Source: Solidesulfovibrio magneticus
Lineage (GTDB): Bacteria > Desulfobacterota > Desulfovibrionia > Desulfovibrionales > Desulfovibrionaceae
Assembly: GCA_002482565.1 (NCBI GenBank)
Contig: DLGG01000080.1
Span: forward strand, 1 to 6,973
Reading direction: 5' to 3'
Length of the DNA stretch: 6,973 nt
The number at the start of each line of letters is the position of its first letter. Position 1 is the stretch's first letter. Shown one piece after another: positions 1-6,107 of this stretch. The notes below the pieces were generated by a model. The model made no database searches. It was not told the DNA's origin and saw only the letters and a list, made by a program, of their open reading frames with translations. Position numbers and translations under genes: made by a program.

Positions 1-47
1 AAGCAACAAGCCCCCGTGGTCCGTCGGACCACGGGGGCTTGTTGCTT
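1..47 (-). terminator. Perfect 22-bp hairpin, probable terminator
   Basis: Positions 1-22 and 26-47 are exact reverse complements, separated by a 3-nt loop (GTC at 23-25). The hairpin begins 7 nt after the stop codon of the minus-strand gene at 55-693, where an intrinsic terminator would sit. The outer arms are T-rich when read outward (CTTGTTGCTT), but no clean U-tract follows within the window. Because the structure is symmetrical it could also stop transcription entering from the left. The left arm starts at the first base of the window, so the true repeat may be longer. Confidence 0.7.
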
Positions 48-54
48 GGGTCGG

Positions 55-693
55 CTAGGCGGCCAGGAGCTGGGCCTTGTCCTGGCTGGCCTGGGCCACC
101 GAGGCGCTGCTGGTGCTGGTCGTGGCCAGTCCGGTCTGGTCGCGGTAGGCCACGGATTCGCCGGTGGCGGCCGTTGTTGCCGTTGCGGCAGTGGTTGTTG
201 CCGTTTCCGTCGTTGCGCCGGCCGCCGTGGTCGAGGTTGAGCCCGCTGCGGTCACGGAATCGCTCTTCGTGTCCACGGCTTCGGCCACGTCCTTGGCCTG
301 GTCCACGATGGTCTCCACGTATTGCGTCCCGGTGGCCACGGTGTTGGAGATAAACTCGCTTGCCGTGACCACCGTGTCCTTGGTCCATTCGTAGGCGGTT
401 GTCGCCCGTTCGGCCACGTAGCTCACCGCCTGGCTGACCTTCTCCACGGCGGCGGAACCCGTGGAGCTGGCGATGTCGGCCACCATGCCGGTGACGGTGG
501 AGACCGTCTCCTGGACGTAGCTGACCGCCGTGGACACCTTGTCCGTTACCCAGTTGGCGGCGGTGGACACCGTCGAGGCCGCCCAGCTCACCGCCGAGCC
601 CACCGTGGACACCAGCTTGCCTACCGACGACGTCGCGCCGACCGCCGTCTTCACCGCCGAGGCCACCTTGGAGAAAAAGGACTTCAGGCTCAT
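55..693 (-). CDS. Hendecad-repeat, Ala/Thr/Ser/Val-rich amphipathic protein, function unknown
   Basis: I do not recognise a named family for this 212-residue protein. The ATG at 693-691 is supported by a strong Shine-Dalgarno GGGAGGG (701-707) with 7-nt spacing. The N-terminus (MSLKSFFSKV, residues 1-10) opens an amphipathic helix with no signal peptide. Residues 33-142 divide without gaps into ten 11-residue units, and two weaker units cover 11-32. Position 5 of the ten units reads W, W, Y, M, A, Y, W, F, Y, V. Eleven residues is close to three helical turns, so this gives an aromatic stripe on a long helix. Such periodicity is known in LEA-like proteins, apolipoproteins and alpha-synuclein, which bind lipid surfaces. 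Residues 143-212 are a low-complexity Thr/Ala/Ser tail ending in DKAQLLAA. The gene is monocistronic, preceded by a sigma-54-like promoter and followed by a hairpin. Possible roles are a lipid- or envelope-associated protein, a stress protein, or a type I secreted substrate; the tail composition fits the last only loosely. The coding call is firm and the function is open. Confidence 0.88.
   Translation of the reverse strand: MSLKSFFSKVASAVKTAVGATSSVGKLVSTVGSAVSWAASTVSTAANWVTDKVSTAVSYVQETVSTVTGMVADIASSTGSAAVEKVSQAVSYVAERATTAYEWTKDTVVTASEFISNTVATGTQYVETIVDQAKDVAEAVDTKSDSVTAAGSTSTTAAGATTETATTTAATATTAATGESVAYRDQTGLATTSTSSASVAQASQDKAQLLAA
268..597 (-). repeat. Ten tandem 33-bp (11-codon) degenerate repeats in the hendecad gene
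   Basis: These bases encode residues 33-142, ten consecutive 11-residue units without insertions. Example units are SAVSWAASTVS, TAANWVTDKVS, TAVSYVQETVS and QAVSYVAERAT. Shared features are a small residue or Ala at position 2, an aromatic at position 5, Val/Ala at positions 6 and 10, charged or polar residues at 7-9, and often Ser at 11. Seven of the eight W/F/Y residues in this stretch fall at position 5. The periodicity is conserved in protein rather than in exact DNA sequence, so it is an old, selected repeat and not a recent tandem duplication. Confidence 0.85.
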
Positions 694-756
694 CTGGACA
701 CCCTCCCATGGTTGATGCGTTGTTGTTGGCTTCCGTGCCGTGTTTGCCTCTCCTTG

Positions 757-773
757 AGCCAGAAGCGTGCCAG
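757..773 (-). promoter_or_regulatory. Sigma-54 (-24/-12) promoter of the hendecad gene
   Basis: The minus strand reads CTGGCACGCTTCTGGCT. Against the consensus YTGGCACGRNNNTTGCW, the entire -24 block (CTGGCACG) matches. The -12 GC is present at the exact required spacing, and the final T fits W. Mismatches are C for R at position 9 and G for the second T of TTGC. With the -12 C at position 758, transcription should start near 746, giving a leader of about 53 nt before the ATG at 693. The neighbouring gene encodes a sigma-54 activator, which strengthens the call. Confidence 0.75.
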
Positions 774-807
774 ATGATAACCGTCTGATATAACAGGATT
801 GTCGGAA

Positions 808-826
808 GGCATGACTGCCTCATGCC
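808..826. promoter_or_regulatory. Inverted repeat, candidate activator-binding site
   Basis: GGCATGA (808-814) and TCATGCC (820-826) are perfect 7-bp inverted arms around a 5-bp spacer. The centre lies about 70 bp upstream of the predicted sigma-54 start site near 746. That position and dyad shape suit an upstream site for a Fis-type helix-turn-helix dimer such as the adjacent activator. There is no second copy to support it, so it remains a candidate. Confidence 0.4.
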
Positions 827-843
827 GCAACGAAGTGAGGCAG
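815..843. repeat. 8-bp inverted repeat overlapping the candidate activator site
   Basis: CTGCCTCA (815-822) and TGAGGCAG (836-843) are perfect 8-bp arms around a 13-nt spacer. The left arm shares bases with the 808-826 dyad, so as nucleic acid structures the two would exclude each other. It could be a second operator half-site arrangement or a hairpin; there is no T-run to make it a good terminator. Confidence 0.4.
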
Positions 844-968
844 CTGGCGGAGGATTTTGGGGCAGCGTCCCGGCTGGGCCGCGGGGTAAGGGGAAGGCCG
901 CGGCGCGCGGACGTTTGCCCTGCGGCGGCCGGGAGCGTCCGCCAAGGCCGTCGGCTGCCAGCTTCGAA

Positions 969-997
969 TTGCCGGCGAAACAGAAACCCGTTACAAT
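969..997 (+). promoter_or_regulatory. Sigma-70-type promoter of the regulator gene
   Basis: TTGCCG (969-974) and TACAAT (992-997) are separated by exactly 17 bp. The -10 box matches TATAAT at five of six positions and the -35 box matches TTGACA at four of six, including the TTG. Transcription would start near 1004 and give a leader of about 70 nt before the ATG at 1074. AT-rich stretches are rare here, so this is the best housekeeping-type promoter in the region. Confidence 0.6.
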
Positions 998-1024
998 ATC
1001 AAGCGCAAAGGCGTAAGCGCCCGG

Positions 1025-1045
1025 CCGGCCGCACCATGCGGCCGG
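1025..1045 (+). promoter_or_regulatory. Leader hairpin upstream of the regulator's ribosome-binding site
   Basis: CCGGCCGCA (1025-1033) and TGCGGCCGG (1037-1045) are perfect 9-bp arms with a 3-nt loop. The hairpin would form in the regulator's 5' leader, ending 18 nt before the AGGAGG at 1064-1069, and leaves that site free. It could be an operator for autoregulation or an RNA structure. GC-rich DNA produces such stems by chance, so the role is uncertain. Confidence 0.35.
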
Positions 1046-1073
1046 GGCTTGGCCGACCGGATCAGGAGGTCTG

Positions 1074-2438
1074 ATGCAGCCGTCCCCGCTTGCCCTGACG
1101 CCGGAGATGTCCGCGCGCCTGACGCGCTTTGCCGTGCTCGTGTCCGACGCCGCCTACGAGGCCGCCGCCGAGGAACTGGCCGCCTGCCGCAAACTCTGCG
1201 ACAGGCTGCCCGGCCGGCCCAAGGTCGCCGCCGACCTCATCGAGGGCATGGACCGGATGCTGGGCTACGTGCGCGACCGGGAGCAGCTCCTGGAAGACGC
1301 CGTGGACCGCCTGGACAGCTCCCACGAGGAACTTTCCCGCCTCGGCCGCCAGCTCAAGATCGAAAACGCGGCGCTCAAAAGCCAGCTGCGCCAGAATTTT
1401 TCCCCGGCCCGGGTCATCGGGGCCAGCCCGCGCATGGCCCGGGTGCTCCAGCTGGCCCAGCGCGTGGCCGAGACCACGGTCAACGTGCTCATCACCGGCG
1501 AAACCGGCACGGGCAAGGAGATGGTGGCCAAGGTGGTGCATTATTCCGGCCGCCGCCGCCATGGCCCGTTTATGGCCGTCAACTGCACGGCCGTGCCGGA
1601 AACGCTTTTCGAGAGCGAGTTTTTCGGCATCGAAAAGGGCGTGGCCACGGGGGTGGAAAAGCGCCGGGGCATCATCGAAGGCGCCTCGGGGGGGACGCTT
1701 TTTCTCGACGAGATCGGCGACATGAGCGAGGCCAGCCAGGCCAAGATCCTGCGCGTGCTGGAGCTTGGCGAGGTGACGCCGGTGGGCGGCCGGGGGCCGG
1801 TTTCCGTGGATTTGCGCCTGGTCTCGGCCACCAACCGCGATCTGCGCCAGGACATCGAGACGGGCCGGTTTCGCCGCGACCTCTATTACCGCATCAAGGT
1901 CGTCCATCTGGAGCTGCCGCCCCTTCGGGAGCGCGCCGACGACATTCCGCTTCTGGCCGAGAATTTCCTGGCCACCTTTTCCCGCAACATGGGCCGGGGC
2001 AAGCTGGTCTTTTCCAAGCGCGCCCGGGAGGCTCTCATGGAATACGCCTGGCCCGGCAACATCCGCGAACTGGAAAACGAGGTCGAGCGGGCCGTGGCCC
2101 TGGCCTACACCGAAACCATCCACGTGGAGGACCTCTCCCGCGACGTGCGAAACGCCAAGGCCCGCCAGCCCCAGCCGGTCGCCGAGACCTTCCGCCCGGC
2201 CGCCGAGGTCGGCCGGCTGCGCGCCCTGGAGCGCGAGGCCATCGAGGCCTGTCTGGCCGAATGTTCGGGCAACCGTACCCAGGCCGCCCGCAAGCTCGGC
2301 ATCAGCCGCGAGAGCCTGCGCCGCAAGCTCAAGCTGCTCTATCCGGCCGCAGGCGGCGAGGCGGCCCAGGCCGGCGACGATCTGGACGCCGGCCAGGGCG
2401 CCGTGGTCCTGCGGCCGGGAAGTTTTCGTGAAGATTAA
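1074..2438 (+). CDS. Sigma-54-dependent AAA+ transcriptional activator with variant GAFTGA loop
   Basis: This 454-residue enhancer-binding protein uses ATP hydrolysis to open promoters held by sigma-54 RNA polymerase. The start is fixed by AGGAGGT four bases before the ATG. Residues 1-60 are helical and unrecognised; they are not a phosphorylatable receiver domain. A probable coiled-coil linker spans about 65-108. The AAA+ core (about 112-350) has Walker A GETGTGKE (142-149), Walker B LFLDEI (209-214), the ATN sensor I (252-254), arginine-finger region RFRRDLYYRI (265-274) and sensor II WPGNIRELEN (326-335). The loop that contacts sigma-54, normally GAFTGA, reads GVATGV (189-194), so its key Phe is Ala. 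A Fis-type helix-turn-helix lies at about 385-422 (GNRTQAARKLGISRESLRRK), with a 30-residue tail. It is divergent from the sigma-54-promoted hendecad gene and sits directly upstream of the secretion operon; either or both may be its targets. The input signal is not visible. Confidence 0.93.
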   Translation: MQPSPLALTPEMSARLTRFAVLVSDAAYEAAAEELAACRKLCDRLPGRPKVAADLIEGMDRMLGYVRDREQLLEDAVDRLDSSHEELSRLGRQLKIENAALKSQLRQNFSPARVIGASPRMARVLQLAQRVAETTVNVLITGETGTGKEMVAKVVHYSGRRRHGPFMAVNCTAVPETLFESEFFGIEKGVATGVEKRRGIIEGASGGTLFLDEIGDMSEASQAKILRVLELGEVTPVGGRGPVSVDLRLVSATNRDLRQDIETGRFRRDLYYRIKVVHLELPPLRERADDIPLLAENFLATFSRNMGRGKLVFSKRAREALMEYAWPGNIRELENEVERAVALAYTETIHVEDLSRDVRNAKARQPQPVAETFRPAAEVGRLRALEREAIEACLAECSGNRTQAARKLGISRESLRRKLKLLYPAAGGEAAQAGDDLDAGQGAVVLRPGSFRED

Positions 2439-2543
2439 CGCCGCGCTTGCGGGCTGCTGGCCGGCGGGGGGGCAGACAACCGCCGCCGGCTCCCAGGCTG
2501 CGACGCCCGGCCTTGGCCGCGCCAATTGTTCCGGGCGCGCCCC
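2439..2543 (+). other. Short gap with possible stem before the exporter gene
   Basis: This 105-bp GC-rich gap has no clear promoter and no recognisable Shine-Dalgarno before the exporter. GCCGGCGG (2460-2467) and CCGCCGGC (2483-2490) could pair as an 8-bp stem with a 15-nt loop, without a following T-run. The gap is open in the frame shared by the regulator and exporter, so the exporter frame has no stop back to the regulator's TAA. The genes may be cotranscribed, but this is not demonstrated. Confidence 0.4.
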
Positions 2544-4712
2544 ATGGAGCGCCAGGCCGTGAGCCGCCTTGATCCCGCCGCCCTGGACGCCCTGGCCGTG
2601 GTCTTGCGCCATCATGGCGTCTCCACCACCAGCGCCGATCTCATCGCCCGCCACGGCCTGGCCGGCCGGCCCCTGCATGTCGCCACGCTGCTACGCATCG
2701 CCAAGGGCCTGGGCTTTAGCGCCAAGCGCCGCCGGCTGCCGCCGGTCGGGCTGCTCGAACTCGGCGAGGCCTACCCCTGCCTGGGGCTTTGCCGCGACGG
2801 CGGCGCGGCCGTCCTTTCCGGGGCGCGGCAAGGCCCGGACGGCGGGCGCGAACTGGTGCTCTACGACGCCGCCGGCGCGGCCGACGGGTCCGCCTTCGTC
2901 TTCGTGCCCGAGGCAGACCTCGCCGCCCGCCTGACCGGCGAGGTCCTGCTGTTCAAGAAACGCCGGGTGGAAGCCGGCGACGCCAAGCGCTTCAGCCTGT
3001 CCTGGTTCTGGCCCCAGGTGGCCCGGGAAAAACGCATCTTTCTGGAAATCGCCGGCATCGCCTTTTTCATGCACGGCCTGGCCTTTGTCGTGCCGCTGTA
3101 TTTTCAGGCCGTGGTGGACAAGGTGCTGGCCCACCATACCATCTCCACCCTCAACGTCCTGGGGCTGGGCGTGGTCGGGGCCATCCTCTTCGAGGGCGCG
3201 CTGCGCTATCTGCGCGAATTCCTGCTGCGCTTCGCCACCACCAAGATCGATCTGCGCCTGGCCATGGAGACGTTTTCCCACATGATCAAGCTGCCGCTGC
3301 CCTTTTTCGAGCGCAGCTTCGCCGGCGTGATCATCAAGCACATGCAGCAGACCGATCAGGTGCGCGAGTTTCTGACCGGCAACCTGCTCAACACGCTGCT
3401 TGACGCCTCCTCGCTCATCGTCTTCGTGCCCGTGCTTTTCTGCTACAGCCCGCGCCTGACCATGCTGGTGCTGGCCTTTGCCGTGGTCACGGCCGGGGCC
3501 ATCGGGCTCATGGTCGGGCCGTTTCACCGCCGGCTCATGGCCCTTTACGCCGCCGAGGGCGAACGGCAGGCGCTTCTTGTCGAGACCATCCACGGCATCG
3601 GCACCATCAAGAGCCTGGCCCTGGAAGGCGGCCGCCAGCGCCGGTGGGAGGAAGGTTCGGCCTTGGCCGTTTCCCGCAACTTCGACGTGCGCCGCATGTC
3701 GGCGCTGGGCAACGCGCTCATTAAAACCCTGGAGCGGCTCATGACCGTGGCCGTCATCTGGGTGGGGGCCTTGGGCGTTTTCGACGAGTCGCTGACCATG
3801 GGCGAACTCATCGCCTTCCAGATGCTGTCCCAGTCCGTGACCATGCCGCTGATCCGCATCGTGGAGCTGGTCCACGAATACCAAAAGGTCCATCTGGCCG
3901 TGGAGATGCTGGGCGAAGTCATGAACCGCAAGCCCGAGGCCGGGCTTGTGCGCGGCGGGGCCCGGCCGGCAGTCGGCGGCGAGATCGTGGTGGATCAGGC
4001 GCGGTTTGCCTATGTGCCGGGCGAACCGCCGGCCCTGGACGGCGTGTCCTTTGCCGTGGCCCCGGGCGAGGTGCTCGGGGTGGTCGGGCGCAGCGGCTCG
4101 GGCAAGACCACGCTCACGCGCCTCATCCAGGGCCTATACCCCCTGGGCGGCGGGCGCATTAGCTTCGACGGCACGCCCATAACCGACCTCGACGTGGTGC
4201 ACCTGCGGCAAAATATCGGCGTGGTGCTCCAGGAAAATTTCATTTTCAGCGGCACCGTGCGCGACAACATCGCCGTCACCCGGCCCACGGCCGATCTCGA
4301 CGACGTGCGCCGGGCCGCCAAGCTGGCCGGGGCCGACGAATTCATCGAGCGCCTGGCTTCTGGCTACGACACGGTGCTGGAGGAAAACGGCTCCAACCTT
4401 TCCGGCGGGCAGAAGCAGCGCCTGGCCATCGCCCGGGCGCTGCTCAAGGACCCGCGCATCATGATCTTCGACGAGGCGACCAGCGCCCTGGACCCGGAGA
4501 GCGAGGCCCGCATTCAGGAAAATCTCGACGGCATCGCCAAGGGCCGCACCACCATCATCGTGGCCCACCGGCTCTCCACCTTGCGAAACGCCGACCGCAT
4601 CATGGTGCTGGACCGGGGGCGCATCGTGGACATCGGCCCCCACGCCGAACTCCTTGAGCGCTGCGACATCTACCGCACCCTCTGGGAGCGCCAGACCAAG
4701 GGGATGCGCTGA
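2544..4712 (+). CDS. Type I secretion ABC exporter with degenerate C39-like domain (HlyB/LapB type)
   Basis: This 722-residue inner-membrane ATPase would drive an unfolded substrate from cytoplasm to exterior with an HlyD-type adaptor and an outer-membrane channel. Residues 1-138 are a C39-peptidase-like domain whose catalytic Cys position is Ala (LDPAALDALAVV aligned with DCGxxCLAM). The His position also appears lost (GGRELVLYD), so it probably recognises substrate without cutting a double-Gly leader. The transmembrane domain (about 155-430) starts with a hydrophobic stretch near 166-191. The nucleotide-binding domain has Walker A GRSGSGKT (515-522), Q-loop Q563, signature LSGGQ (619-623), Walker B IMIFDE (catalytic Glu 644), SALD and the H-loop His 675. 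The start is uncertain. ATG 2544 is preferred, a TTG at 2526 would add six residues, and neither has a good ribosome-binding site. The stop overlaps the next start (TGATG). The domain order fits RTX protein or adhesin exporters, but no substrate gene is in view. Confidence 0.93.
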   Translation: MERQAVSRLDPAALDALAVVLRHHGVSTTSADLIARHGLAGRPLHVATLLRIAKGLGFSAKRRRLPPVGLLELGEAYPCLGLCRDGGAAVLSGARQGPDGGRELVLYDAAGAADGSAFVFVPEADLAARLTGEVLLFKKRRVEAGDAKRFSLSWFWPQVAREKRIFLEIAGIAFFMHGLAFVVPLYFQAVVDKVLAHHTISTLNVLGLGVVGAILFEGALRYLREFLLRFATTKIDLRLAMETFSHMIKLPLPFFERSFAGVIIKHMQQTDQVREFLTGNLLNTLLDASSLIVFVPVLFCYSPRLTMLVLAFAVVTAGAIGLMVGPFHRRLMALYAAEGERQALLVETIHGIGTIKSLALEGGRQRRWEEGSALAVSRNFDVRRMSALGNALIKTLERLMTVAVIWVGALGVFDESLTMGELIAFQMLSQSVTMPLIRIVELVHEYQKVHLAVEMLGEVMNRKPEAGLVRGGARPAVGGEIVVDQARFAYVPGEPPALDGVSFAVAPGEVLGVVGRSGSGKTTLTRLIQGLYPLGGGRISFDGTPITDLDVVHLRQNIGVVLQENFIFSGTVRDNIAVTRPTADLDDVRRAAKLAGADEFIERLASGYDTVLEENGSNLSGGQKQRLAIARALLKDPRIMIFDEATSALDPESEARIQENLDGIAKGRTTIIVAHRLSTLRNADRIMVLDRGRIVDIGPHAELLERCDIYRTLWERQTKGMR

Positions 4713-6079
4713 TGGGCCGGCGCAACATCCGGCCCGAGGCCATGGAATTCCAGCCCGACGCCGTGGCCGTGTCCGAGGGCCAGCCGCCGGTCCAGGCCAG
4801 GATCGCCGTCTACGTCATCTTCGCCTGTCTGGTCTTTGGCGGGCTGTGGGCCTGGTTTTCCGAGCTCGACCGGGTGGTCTCGGCCGGCGGCATGCTCGTC
4901 ACCCGGGTGCCGCCCATTGTGGTGCAGCCCCTGGAAACGGCCGTGGTGCGCCAGATCAACGTGCGCCCCGGCGACGTGGTGCGGCGCGGGGCGGTGCTGG
5001 CCACCCTGGACCCGACCTTCGCCAGCGCCGACCTGGGCCAGCTGGCCGCCAAGCGGCGGTTCCTGTCGGCCTTCGTGGTGCTGCTGGCCGCCGAACTGGA
5101 CGGCACCCCCCTGCCGGCCCTGGACGACAGCGCCCTGGACGGCGAGGAACGGGTGCGGCTCACCCTTTTTGCCATGCGCAAGGAAGAGTTCAAAGCCAAG
5201 GTCGAGGCCAACGACCGCGAGGTGGCCCTGCTTGAGGACGCCGTGGCCGCCAACACGGCCGAGCGGACGCGCCTGGGCGAGCAGGCCAATCTGGCCAAGG
5301 AAATCGAGGGCATGTTCGGCAAGCTCGTGCCCGGCGGCGGGGCCAGCCGGCTGGAATACCTGGGCGCGCTGCGCGAAAAGCTGCGGGTGGACGATCTGGC
5401 CGCCAAGACCGAGGAAAAGCGCGAACAACTCATGGAGCAACTCAGCCGGGCCAGGATGGAGCGGCAGGCCTTTGTGAGCAACTGGCGGGCCCAGACCGCC
5501 ACCCAACTGCTCGAAGCCCGGCAAAATCTCGACGAGGTGGACCATTCCCTGGCCAAGGCTTCGCGGCGCAGCGAACTCGTGGAGCTCTCCGCCGTGGCCG
5601 ACGCCATCGTCAAGGAGGTCGCGCCGCTCTCCGAGGGTTCCATCGCCAAGGCGGCCGAGACCTTTTGCGTGCTGGTGCCCATCGGCGACGCCGACGGGGC
5701 CCTGGAGGCCGAAGTCTCCATTGCGGCGGCGGACATCGGCCATATCCGCGTCGGCAACCAGACGCGCCTGAAGCTCGCCGCCTATCCCTTCCAGCGCCAC
5801 GGCTTTCTCGACGGCGTGGTGCGCATGGTCAGTCCCGACGCTTTCGTGGCCGAGGGCGCGGCCCCGGGCCACGAAGGCGGCCAGGACGGGGCCGGCGGGG
5901 TGCATTACAAGGCGCGCATCCGGCTCACCAAGACGACGCTGCGCGACGTGGGGCCGGATTTCCGTTTGCTGCCCGGCATGACCGTGTCGGCGGAAATACT
6001 CGTGGGCAAGCGCCGGGTGGCGACCTACATTCTCGATCCGGTGATCCGGGGGCTGCACGAGGCGTTAAACGAGCCGTAA
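4712..6079 (+). CDS. HlyD-family membrane fusion protein of the type I secretion system
   Basis: This 455-residue periplasmic adaptor joins the ABC exporter to an outer-membrane TolC-like channel. It has a short cytoplasmic N-terminus, a single membrane anchor (about 31-49), and the first half of the barrel-sandwich (lipoyl-like) domain at 72-100, containing RPGDVVRRGAVLATLD. A long charged helical hairpin follows (about 105-290), then the second barrel-sandwich half (about 291-323), and a beta-barrel region ending with LLPGMTVSAEILVGKR (419-434) and the ILDPV close typical of the family. A Gly-rich loop at 382-397 is a small insertion in the barrel. The ATG shares its first base with the exporter's stop codon. 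An AAGGGG at 4698-4703, eight bases upstream, supports this start and translational coupling. The length is normal for HlyD/PrtE-type adaptors. Confidence 0.94.
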   Translation: MGRRNIRPEAMEFQPDAVAVSEGQPPVQARIAVYVIFACLVFGGLWAWFSELDRVVSAGGMLVTRVPPIVVQPLETAVVRQINVRPGDVVRRGAVLATLDPTFASADLGQLAAKRRFLSAFVVLLAAELDGTPLPALDDSALDGEERVRLTLFAMRKEEFKAKVEANDREVALLEDAVAANTAERTRLGEQANLAKEIEGMFGKLVPGGGASRLEYLGALREKLRVDDLAAKTEEKREQLMEQLSRARMERQAFVSNWRAQTATQLLEARQNLDEVDHSLAKASRRSELVELSAVADAIVKEVAPLSEGSIAKAAETFCVLVPIGDADGALEAEVSIAAADIGHIRVGNQTRLKLAAYPFQRHGFLDGVVRMVSPDAFVAEGAAPGHEGGQDGAGGVHYKARIRLTKTTLRDVGPDFRLLPGMTVSAEILVGKRRVATYILDPVIRGLHEALNEP

Positions 6080-6092
6080 GACAACCATAACC

Positions 6093-6100
6093 GGGGAGGG
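6093..6100 (+). promoter_or_regulatory. Shine-Dalgarno that sets the start of the last gene
   Basis: GGGGAGGG lies seven bases before the ATG at 6108 and is the only strong ribosome-binding site in the 28-bp gap after the HlyD-family gene. It closely resembles the site of the hendecad gene (GGGAGGG, also seven bases from its ATG). It fixes the start of a reading frame that runs off the window. Confidence 0.75.
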
Positions 6101-6107
6101 TGGTCGT

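Larger units (their letters stand above)
694..1073. other. Divergent intergenic control region
   Basis: About 380 bp separate the two divergent start codons, and I see no convincing gene here. Short open frames starting near 799 and 822 on the plus strand lack Shine-Dalgarno sequences and give Arg/Gly/Pro-rich products typical of chance frames in GC-rich DNA. The region holds a sigma-54-type promoter for the left gene (757-773), two overlapping inverted repeats (808-826 and 815-843), a sigma-70-type promoter for the regulator (969-997) and a hairpin just before the regulator's ribosome-binding site (1025-1045). The length and content suggest a control region serving both genes. Confidence 0.75.

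Noticed and set aside
747..755. AAGGAGAGG on the minus strand as a ribosome-binding site
   Set aside because: No ATG, GTG or TTG follows at usable distance, and it falls right at the predicted sigma-54 transcription start rather than within a leader.
878..904. GCCGCGG/CCGCGGC inverted repeat as an operator
   Set aside because: Seven-base arms made only of G and C are expected by chance in this composition, and no further feature supports it.
799..1074. Plus-strand open frames of 91 and 64 codons in the divergent region as small genes
   Set aside because: They lack Shine-Dalgarno sequences, one needs a TTG start, and the products are Arg/Gly/Pro-rich with no pattern. They also run through the promoter elements and the regulator's leader.
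2457..2474. CTGGCCGGCGGGGGGGCA as a sigma-54 promoter for the exporter operon
   Set aside because: The GG-to-GC spacing is one base too long, the -24 block is degraded, and the -12 TTGC is absent. It is a G-run coincidence.
1062..2678. Long minus-strand open frame of 538 codons opposite the regulator
   Set aside because: It is the complementary shadow of the regulator and exporter genes, caused by high GC at third positions. The plus-strand frame has complete AAA+ and helix-turn-helix motifs.
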